Origin: a bacterium
GTDB lineage: Bacteria > Patescibacteriota > Microgenomatia > Levybacterales > UBA12049
NCBI GenBank assembly: GCA_021852095.1
Contig: JAJZOC010000033.1
Coordinates: forward strand, 1 to 9,487
Length of the DNA stretch: 9,487 nt
Direction: 5' to 3'
A model generated the notes under the pieces. The model ran no database searches. It saw nothing but the letters and a program-made list of their open reading frames with translations, and had not been told where the DNA came from. Below, one piece after another: positions 5,412 through 9,487 of this stretch. Every line of letters starts with the position of its first letter. Within the stretch, counting starts at the first letter, position 1. The translations under genes and the position numbers were made by a program.

Positions 5412-6098
5412 ATGAGCTCACCACAAGAGCGAGAAGTACCACGAGAGCGCATCCGTTTAAGAAATCATTTTCTTTCGCCAGTTGCGATGGCAAAAGGTAC
5501 TGCTGACATATTAGATATCTATTTTAAAGACCTCCTTGAGGATCCTCAACCAGGTAAAGATTTTCTAGAAGAAAATACTATTGCCTACTTAAATGGAGCA
5601 GAGCGTGGACTTTCCCGCTATGTTGGAAAAGTTGGCGCACATCGCAATGTTTCCATAGAGGATATGGATAGAATGTTTGATTTAACATCTGGCGATCATA
5701 GGTATGACCCTGATGATTATGAGTCTTTCGATTTTTCAGTGGTAGTATTTGGTATGTTGCCTGAAGTTGCAAAGTACAAATATTTGCCAATGGGATTTTC
5801 CCGACGTGGAATGGTAGAACCACCATTTACCACAACAGAATATTTACAAAGAATTAAGGAAATGAGACGAGAAGTTGCAAGGATTTTAGTTGGTCAGACT
5901 ATACCAAGAGCTATATTTCCTTTTAATAAACCTCTATGGCGCACTAAATTATTTTTTGATGCTGCAAGACAATTACCAGATATGCACAAACAAAATCCAG
6001 CAATGCTTGTAGACAAAAGTAGAGAAGTATTCGAACGCTTACTAGGAGATATTGCTGTTGATTTTAATTCTCCTCCTCCGCAAGAAACTGGTATGTAG
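5412..6098 (+). CDS. Orphan protein of unknown function (228 residues)
   Basis: I do not recognise this protein. From ATG 5412 it is 228 residues, soluble, with no signal peptide or membrane segment. It is largely predicted helical: a charged N-terminus (SSPQEREVPRERIRLRNHFL), acidic middle (VSIEDMDRMFDLTSGDHRYD then PDDYESFDFSVVVFGM), a basic helical segment (YLQRIKEMRREVARILVG) and a C-terminal helix (DKSREVFERLLGDIAV) ending in a Pro-rich tail. There are no cysteines and no obvious catalytic motif. The leader is only about 12 bases with no Shine-Dalgarno. It is convergent with the JAMM-domain gene 208 bases away. Both have the same promoter style and no known relatives I can name, so a shared accessory role is possible but not shown. 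Confidence 0.82.
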   Translation: MSSPQEREVPRERIRLRNHFLSPVAMAKGTADILDIYFKDLLEDPQPGKDFLEENTIAYLNGAERGLSRYVGKVGAHRNVSIEDMDRMFDLTSGDHRYDPDDYESFDFSVVVFGMLPEVAKYKYLPMGFSRRGMVEPPFTTTEYLQRIKEMRREVARILVGQTIPRAIFPFNKPLWRTKLFFDAARQLPDMHKQNPAMLVDKSREVFERLLGDIAVDFNSPPPQETGM

Positions 6099-6155
6099 AA
6101 AATACCAATAGTCTTTTTGCCTATTTTATTTTGAAACTGTTTTGAGCTCCGCATC

Positions 6156-6236
6156 ATGAACACTGCTGAAATCGTTATTGAGCAACAAAAAGAAGACATT
6201 TATATCCCTGAGGTATCCCCACAATATCAGATTTAG
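6156..6236 (+). other. Possible 26-residue micro-ORF
   Basis: ATG 6156 opens a frame reading MNTAEIVIEQQKEDIYIPEV then SPQYQI and TAG. Amino-acid composition is protein-like, but there is no Shine-Dalgarno and no promoter, and length alone gives no support. It could be the end of a decayed gene or chance. The rest of the 6099-6306 gap holds two short AT-rich stems after the upstream gene (GGTAT/ATACC at 6090-6106, AATAG/CTATT at 6107-6125) that may weakly terminate transcription, and a TTGCC/GGCAA stem at 6274-6295. Confidence 0.15.
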
Positions 6237-6306
6237 TTTATTGATTTACCCATCCTACGTTTCACTATTGTTTTTGCCCCGGGGGATGAAGGCAATTCGA
6301 ACATGA

Positions 6307-7332
6307 TTATGCTGAAAATGCTCTAAAATTTTTTCTATCAGTTGATACATAAAGTTTCACATTAATTAACCGGGCAAAATCAATAAGGATTTCATTTGAA
6401 ACTCTATTTGTAAGATCATATAAATTTCTTATTGTTTTTGAATGCACTCTTCTGTATTTTTTTAAATATTCGTTTAGTCGATCTAAATGTTTTTTCCTTT
6501 CATTATGAGCCATTTCTAAAGCAACTTCTTCTGTGAATTCACCTTCATTCATACGTTTTTCAATATCTCCAATGCTAGACATAGAATCTCTAAAATTTTG
6601 TAAGAATACTTGTTCTCCTAGCTGTTGAATTTTTCTTTGTCGATCGTACAATGTTTCTGCCCTTCCTGAAGGAGCTTTCTTAAACTCATCAGACCAGCGC
6701 TTAACTAATTCTTCAGCATCATCGTATTCCATATGGGGAGTTTTTTCAGTAGAAATTGCAAGTATTTGAATGTCTGGACATAATATGACTTGTCCCTTAA
6801 TTAAACCTTCCCCGCTACCTGAATCAAATAGCATAAGTAGATAATCTTGTGGAGAAAACATTATGTTAGCTGGATGAGTATGTATTCCAAATAGAGGATT
6901 ATTACCTTGTCTGGCAATATCGATAATGTCAGTTTCAACATTCGTGTATTTTCCAAAAGTTATAGGGCTAATCTTAATTATGTCATCTTCTTCATCTTGG
7001 TAGACTGTAACATGTCTTTCGCCTGGAGCCTGTTGGTTTATGTCAGATATGGCTTGTTCTCTAATCATCCTAATTACTTCATGGGTTGGTTCTCCTCGTG
7101 CATCTATTTCTGCAAAGTATTTCTGTCTTACTTCCTCTGGAACTACATATGCACCTTGAGAATTAGCATATAAATTATTGAAAACATTTGTGTAAAGACT
7201 TAAATCTATATGTGGGGGCAATAGGCGCTCTGGAACTAAACCTTTATACCTCAAATAGCGATTTAAATGATGACCATCAATTGATTGTACTCCCTCAAAA
7301 GGGATAAGAGCACGAGTTTCAGTACTTCTCAT
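6307..7332 (-). CDS. JAMM/MPN-like metalloprotease-domain protein
   Basis: The protein is 341 residues. Residues about 105-200 look like a JAMM (JAB1/MPN+) domain: a strand leading into FGIHTHP, then SPQDYLLML, then GQVILCPDIQILAIS. Candidate zinc ligands and catalytic residues are His151, His153, Ser160 and Asp163 (HTHP-x5-S-x2-D, one residue shorter than the eukaryotic spacing but like several prokaryotic JAB variants). The required upstream Glu is not certain; Glu81 and Glu85 are candidates. JAMM enzymes are zinc peptidases, typically cutting isopeptide or C-terminal bonds. Residues 1-80 have no recognised domain, and 225-315 are long charged helices, possibly a coiled coil. No ubiquitin-like or E1-like gene is in view. 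The promoter predicts a 2-base leader before ATG 7332. Confidence 0.8.
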   Translation of the reverse strand: MRSTETRALIPFEGVQSIDGHHLNRYLRYKGLVPERLLPPHIDLSLYTNVFNNLYANSQGAYVVPEEVRQKYFAEIDARGEPTHEVIRMIREQAISDINQQAPGERHVTVYQDEEDDIIKISPITFGKYTNVETDIIDIARQGNNPLFGIHTHPANIMFSPQDYLLMLFDSGSGEGLIKGQVILCPDIQILAISTEKTPHMEYDDAEELVKRWSDEFKKAPSGRAETLYDRQRKIQQLGEQVFLQNFRDSMSSIGDIEKRMNEGEFTEEVALEMAHNERKKHLDRLNEYLKKYRRVHSKTIRNLYDLTNRVSNEILIDFARLINVKLYVSTDRKNFRAFSA

Positions 7333-7340
7333 ATGAATTT

Positions 7341-7369
7341 AGTATAAAAGAAATGCAGCGGAATGTCAA
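7341..7369 (-). promoter_or_regulatory. Sigma-70 type promoter of the JAMM-domain gene
   Basis: On the minus strand: TTGACA (7369-7364), 17-base spacer, TATACT (7346-7341). Transcription start is predicted at A7334, two bases before ATG 7332, so the message is effectively leaderless. No Shine-Dalgarno could fit. Confidence 0.75.
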
Positions 7370-7425
7370 ACTATAGGATAGCAATTGATGCTAGAAATAG
7401 GCTTTTTCAGCTCGTGGCGGGGATT

Positions 7426-7456
7426 TCCGCCGACTGGCGGACTACAGAGGAATATA
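7426..7456. repeat. Short palindromic repeat, copy 1
   Basis: The 20-base core TCCGCCGACTGGCGGACTAC forms a TCCGCC/GGCGGA hairpin with a GACT loop. The core recurs identically at 7732-7751, and similarity continues on the right for about 11 bases (AGAGGAATATA here, CGCGGAATATT there). Just left, GGCGG at 7416-7420 can pair with the same CCGCC, giving a competing hairpin. Repeats of this style are scattered through many Candidate Phyla Radiation genomes (from memory, not searched). Confidence 0.7.
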
Positions 7457-7465
7457 AAGCTTAGG

Positions 7466-7537
7466 CTCCGCGGCTAGGATTCGAACCTAGAACCTTGAAA
7501 TTAACAGTTTCCTGCTCTACCGTTGAGCTACCGCGGA
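7466..7537 (-). tRNA. tRNA-Asn (anticodon GTT)
   Basis: The 72-base gene folds as a full cloverleaf on the minus strand. Acceptor TCCGCGG pairs with CCGCGGA; the D-arm is GCTC-AACGGTA-GAGC; the anticodon loop CTGTTAA has GTT at positions 34-36; the variable loop is AGGTT; the T-arm is CTAGG-TTCGAAT-CCTAG; the discriminator is G73, usual for bacterial tRNA-Asn. CCA is not encoded (GCCT follows), so it must be added enzymatically. The anticodon stem has a G-A mismatch at its outer pair (27-43). Flanking bases extend the acceptor stem: 7457-7473 and 7531-7547 are 17-base inverted copies with one mismatch. Confidence 0.95.
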
Positions 7538-7551
7538 GTCTAAGCTTCAAT

Positions 7552-7712
7552 TCAAATATACTGCCTTATAAATTTTCTACCTCGGAAACTTTTCAATTGT
7601 TTTTCTCTTCTTAACGCTTCGCCTCTATCTACAACCTCTTTTCTAAATTGCCGGTCTGCCCGATATAAATCCTATCTTCAAGCTTGTTATAAAGAACGTA
7701 AACAAAATACAC
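7552..7712 (-). pseudogene. Decayed GIY-YIG endonuclease gene
   Basis: From GTG 7712 the minus strand reads VYFVYVLYNKLEDRIYIGQT then GNLEKRL and stops at TAG 7631-7629. This is the N-terminal half of a single-domain GIY-YIG protein (VYVL = GIY region, YIGQT = YIG motif, KRL). A different frame then reads RGEALRREKQLKSFRGRKFI then RQYI and TGA 7554-7552, the classic C-terminal end (REKQLK). The middle of the domain, roughly 30-40 residues, is missing and the two halves are out of phase. A frame-breaking internal deletion therefore inactivated the gene. Such proteins (UvrC/Slx-like small nucleases) are common in these genomes. The 3' end lies 15 bases from the tRNA-Asn gene. Confidence 0.85.
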
Positions 7713-7757
7713 CTTAATTAACAGCTTCCTGTCCGCCGACTGGCGGACTACCGCGGA
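7713..7757 (-). pseudogene. Partial tRNA-Asn copy with D-arm replaced by a hairpin repeat
   Basis: On the minus strand this reads TCCGCGGTAG, then the hairpin TCCGCCAGTCGGCGGA, then CAGGAAGCTGTTAATTAAG. Compared with the intact tRNA-Asn, TCCGCGGTAG and CAGGAA(A/G)CTGTTAATT match, while the D-arm core is replaced by the repeat hairpin. Only the 5' half is present, ending near the anticodon arm, so it cannot be a working tRNA. It lies directly upstream of the decayed GIY-YIG gene. Confidence 0.6.
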
Positions 7758-7763
7758 ATATTA
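7732..7763. repeat. Short palindromic repeat, copy 2
   Basis: This copy has the same 20-base core as 7426-7445, in the same orientation, 306 bases away. The two copies bracket tRNA-Asn and the GIY-YIG pseudogene as direct repeats. This copy is embedded in the partial tRNA sequence, so part of its right flank (CTACCGCGGA) also matches the tRNA 5' end. Confidence 0.7.
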
Positions 7764-7791
7764 ATGTACGGGTATCATTTTATCACAATTC

Positions 7792-7820
7792 TTGACATTT
7801 AAAAATATGGGTATTATCAT
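7792..7820 (+). promoter_or_regulatory. Sigma-70 type promoter of the Ni-SOD cassette
   Basis: TTGACA (7792-7797), a 17-base spacer and TATCAT (7815-7820). Transcription start is predicted exactly at A7827, the first base of the sodN ATG, so the message should be leaderless. GGGTAT occurs at 7770-7775, upstream of the -35, and again at 7809-7814 beside the -10, each followed by an ATCAT nearby. These direct repeats may be a regulator site. No Nur-box-like sequence is evident. Confidence 0.75.
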
Positions 7821-7826
7821 AGAACT

Positions 7827-8348
7827 ATGATTAAAACTATTTCTAATTTGATAGTGAAAATGATGCCTTATAAAATTGCTTACGCGCATTGTGATATTCC
7901 TTGCGGAATTTATGACCCGCACTTAGCGCAGTTAGGAGCGCATACCGTTTTACGCATGACCCAGATGCTCGGGGAAATAAAAAGGGAAAATCCCCCTTCG
8001 CACAAGGCTTCGGCGGGACAAAGCGAAATCAAGGCAGAACATGATGTTGCCAGAATGACTCATGTGAAAGAAGAACATGGCAGTTTGATTGAAGATGAGC
8101 TTGGAACGCTGGAAAATGATTACTTTAAAGATGAACATTTTAAACAGTATCCCCAGTTAAGAGAAATAATTGCAGATGCGGTTAAATTGTCGGCAAAAAC
8201 AAGACAGACTATAGATATGGCATCGGCGGAGGAATTGCTGGAAAAAGTTTTACAAATCTCCGAAATATTTTATAAAACAAAAAATCTTGAACCTATGCGC
8301 GTAAAATCTCCTTATCCGACAGAGCGGGAAATCGTCGTTTATAAATAA
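7827..8348 (+). CDS. sodN: Nickel superoxide dismutase precursor
   Basis: The precursor is 173 residues. Residues 1-20 (MIKTISNLIVKMMPYKIAYA) are a leader. Cleavage before His21 would expose the nickel hook HCDIPCGIYDP (21-31), matching the defining H-C-x-x-P-C-G-x-Y motif: His1, Cys2 and Cys6 of the mature enzyme bind nickel, and Tyr9 is conserved. The enzyme converts superoxide to oxygen and hydrogen peroxide. The later part matches the family (HVKEEHGSLIEDELGTLEND, YFKDEHFKQYPQLREII, then a C-terminal helix with IFYKTKN). The mature chain is about 153 residues against the usual 117, owing to an insert (about residues 52-70, NPPSHKASAGQSEIKAE) and a longer C-terminus. The insert is encoded by repeat-like DNA. 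The stop overlaps the start of the maturation protease gene. Confidence 0.95.
   Translation: MIKTISNLIVKMMPYKIAYAHCDIPCGIYDPHLAQLGAHTVLRMTQMLGEIKRENPPSHKASAGQSEIKAEHDVARMTHVKEEHGSLIEDELGTLENDYFKDEHFKQYPQLREIIADAVKLSAKTRQTIDMASAEELLEKVLQISEIFYKTKNLEPMRVKSPYPTEREIVVYK
7991..8030. repeat. Repeat-like insertion inside sodN
   Basis: This GC-rich segment (CCCCCTTCGCACAAGGCTTC, then GGCGGGACAAAGCGAAATC) is unlike the surrounding AT-rich coding sequence. It has TTCGC (7997-8001) and GCGAA (8023-8027) as inverted ends. It encodes an extra stretch not found in the 117-residue enzymes. It resembles the CTTCGCC-AAGGCTTCGGCGG repeats scattered in Candidate Phyla Radiation genomes (from memory). The frame is kept. 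Confidence 0.55.
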
Positions 8349-8638
8349 TGCTTTTCTCTCTTCTTGGAATAAAAGGCCACAGCATGGAGCCGACTATCAA
8401 AAACGGGCAGAAAGTTATCATAAGCAGTATTCCTTATCTTTTTTATAAACCCAAACAGAATGATATTATTGCCTTCAGAAAAAATGCAAACATTCTTATC
8501 AAAAGAATAAATAAAATCGAGAATGATAAATACTTTGTTTTAGGAGATAATGAAGATGACAGTTTGGATAGTAGAAAATTTGGTTTGATAGACAGAAAAG
8601 AGATTGTAGGAAAAATAATTTTAAATTTTAAATTTTAA
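8348..8638 (+). CDS. sodX: Nickel-type superoxide dismutase maturation protease (S26 family)
   Basis: The protein is 96 residues. It is a compact signal-peptidase-like serine protease: the GHSMEPTI motif has catalytic Ser12, the ILIKRINKI motif has general-base Lys52, and GDNEDDSLDSRKFG (residues 66-79) is the family's box with G-D-N and S-x-D-S-R. It should remove the sodN leader to free the N-terminal His that completes the nickel site. No membrane segment is visible, as expected for an enzyme acting on a cytoplasmic precursor. ATG 8348 shares its A with the sodN stop (TAATG), so translation is probably coupled and the two products made together. There is no separate promoter. An AT-only stem (8637-8643 with 8655-8661) follows the stop and may weakly terminate. 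Confidence 0.93.
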   Translation: MLFSLLGIKGHSMEPTIKNGQKVIISSIPYLFYKPKQNDIIAFRKNANILIKRINKIENDKYFVLGDNEDDSLDSRKFGLIDRKEIVGKIILNFKF

Positions 8639-8678
8639 ATTTTTAATCAAATCTAAAATTTTCAATGATTAACTTATG

Positions 8679-8823
8679 TTACGTAAACTATCGTCATCCT
8701 GGCAGTTCGGCAGTCCTGACCATTCGGCCTCGAGCTCATGGCCGAGAGGGCTCACTGTCGAACGACTTGTCCAGAATCAGGATTCTGGAGAAGTCGTTGC
8801 TTCCCAGAATGACGATTGCGTAA
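8679..8823. repeat. 145-bp multi-stem palindromic repeat element
   Basis: The outer arms pair: ATCGTCATCCTGG (8690-8702) with CCAGAATGACGAT (8804-8816), one mismatch, extended by TTACG (8679-8683) with CGTAA (8819-8823). Inside are two more stems: GTTCGGCAGT (8705-8714) with ACTGTCGAAC (8754-8763), containing CGGCC/GGCCG (8725-8729, 8740-8744); and AACGACTT+CCAGAATC (8761-8778) with GATTCTGG+AAGTCGTT (8781-8798). The result is a three-armed fold. It is GC-rich against AT-rich flanks. The CGTCATCCTG and AATGACGA ends resemble widely dispersed bacterial repeats. No protein is encoded, so it is a non-autonomous element or a structured RNA. Confidence 0.8.
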
Positions 8824-8846
8824 GGTGAGTGATTTATTCATTTCAA

Positions 8847-8880
8847 ATTGATTTCTATTGATTTCTAATTTCTAATTTCA
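8847..8880. repeat. AT-rich tandem repeat
   Basis: ATTGATTTCT occurs twice back to back (8847-8866), followed by AATTTCT and AATTTCA (8867-8880). AATTTTTAAT near 8639-8648 and ATTAAAAATT near 8882-8891 are inverted copies lying outside the 145-bp element. Together they make an AT-rich frame around it. No coding potential. Confidence 0.5.
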
Positions 8881-8910
8881 AATTAAAAATTAGGAGTTTC
8901 TTAAGTAACT

Positions 8911-9426
8911 ATGATTTTAAGTCTAATATTAATTTTATTAATTGTATTTCTGTTAATTATTTTATCAATGATCTGGCCGCCGGACAGTCCGTGGGCGCCT
9001 TGGTGGAAAACAAATAAAGGAACTGCAAGGGCGATGTGTAAACTTGCTCATGTTACAAAAGAAGATGTTGTCTATGATTTGGGATCGGGAACAGGTAATG
9101 CATTGATTGTTGCGGCAAAGGAATTCGGAGCAAAAGGAGTTGGTATAGAAATTGACCCTCTGCGTTTTATTATTTCCGCTTTAATGACACATATAAATAG
9201 AGTACAAGATAGAGTAATTATCAAAAGAAATAATTTTTTCGATGTTGATATTTCCAGCGCTTCTGTAATTTTTGTCTATCTGGTGCCAAAAACTTTGAAT
9301 CGCCTCAAGCCAAAATTCTTAAAAGAATTAAAAAAAGGAACAAGGATTGTAAGTTTTAGATATAGAATAGACTTTCTTATAAAGAAGGAAGATAAAAGGA
9401 ATAATTTATATTTTTATGAGATTTAA
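8911..9426 (+). CDS. Membrane-anchored FAM173-like SAM-dependent methyltransferase
   Basis: The protein is 171 residues. Residues 1-21 are one membrane helix. A conserved linker, WAPWWKTNKGTARAMCKLAH, leads into a class I Rossmann methyltransferase: motif I YDLGSGTG (55-62), motif II GIEID (78-82), DVDISSASVIFVYLVP (111-126) and LKKGTRIVSFRYRID (140-154). This order fits the FAM173/ATPSCKMT group, whose characterised members methylate lysine in membrane proteins; the substrate here is unknown. The anchor implies a substrate at the membrane. AGGAG lies 14 bases before ATG 8911, rather far for a Shine-Dalgarno. The frame is closed just upstream (TAA 8905-8907), so no earlier start exists. The last 60 bases of the window (9427-9487) hold nothing I can identify. 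Confidence 0.85.
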   Translation: MILSLILILLIVFLLIILSMIWPPDSPWAPWWKTNKGTARAMCKLAHVTKEDVVYDLGSGTGNALIVAAKEFGAKGVGIEIDPLRFIISALMTHINRVQDRVIIKRNNFFDVDISSASVIFVYLVPKTLNRLKPKFLKELKKGTRIVSFRYRIDFLIKKEDKRNNLYFYEI

Positions 9427-9487
9427 TAATTAAGGATTTTATACAATATTAAATAATTTTCTTGTGTTGGGTCTATTTCAAACGTTT

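Noticed and set aside
5894..6199. 101-codon minus-strand frame
   Set aside because: It is antisense to the end of the orphan gene, with no start signals or recognisable content.
7426..7763. CRISPR array from repeated GC-rich units
   Set aside because: There are only two copies, 306 bases apart, with a tRNA and a pseudogene between them; no regular spacers.

Overview
The window looks like a chromosomal segment from a small, AT-rich bacterial genome of the Candidate Phyla Radiation, most like the Microgenomates group. This rests on low GC, short intergenic palindromic repeats with GGCGG and CGTCATCC cores, several proteins with no recognised family, and a broken str operon in which rpsL-rpsG is not followed by fusA. 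TAA, TAG and TGA all end plausible genes, so the standard bacterial code (table 11) fits. The lineage is inferred from style, not from a phylogenetic marker search.

Left part (1-3209). The 3' end of rpsL and complete rpsG run on the plus strand. They meet, tail to tail with a 6-base gap, a minus-strand block: a membrane-anchored cyclophilin, a 451-residue single-pass membrane protein of unknown function, and a DUF167 (YggU-type) protein.

Middle-left (3331-4890). A minus-strand stress and regulation cluster: a ribbon-helix-helix protein, a Crp/Fnr-family regulator, then two small membrane proteins (a YtxH-like protein and an lmo0937/DUF5670-type 48-residue protein that is easily missed). Two N4-spaced palindromes lie between the regulator and the small membrane genes and are candidate operators.

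Middle-right (4891-7332). Accessory-looking DNA: about 500 bases with no convincing intact gene, a possible acidic gene remnant, a 228-residue orphan protein (+), and a convergent 341-residue protein (-) carrying a JAMM/MPN metalloprotease signature.

Right part (7333-9487). tRNA-Asn(GTT) on the minus strand, a decayed GIY-YIG endonuclease gene, and a partial tRNA copy in which the D-arm is replaced by a hairpin repeat. Then comes a two-gene nickel superoxide dismutase cassette (sodN plus its maturation protease, overlapping by one base), a 145-bp multi-stem repeat element, and a membrane-tethered FAM173-like methyltransferase.

The most striking cross-cutting signal is promoter architecture. 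Five genes have a perfect TTGACA -35 box, exactly 17 bases to a -10 box, and a start codon at or within about 0-2 bases (four genes) or 12 bases (one gene) of the predicted transcription start, with no Shine-Dalgarno sequence. Neighbouring genes (rpsG, the YtxH-like gene, the lmo0937-type gene) have strong Shine-Dalgarno sites. The window therefore seems to mix leaderless and Shine-Dalgarno-led translation.
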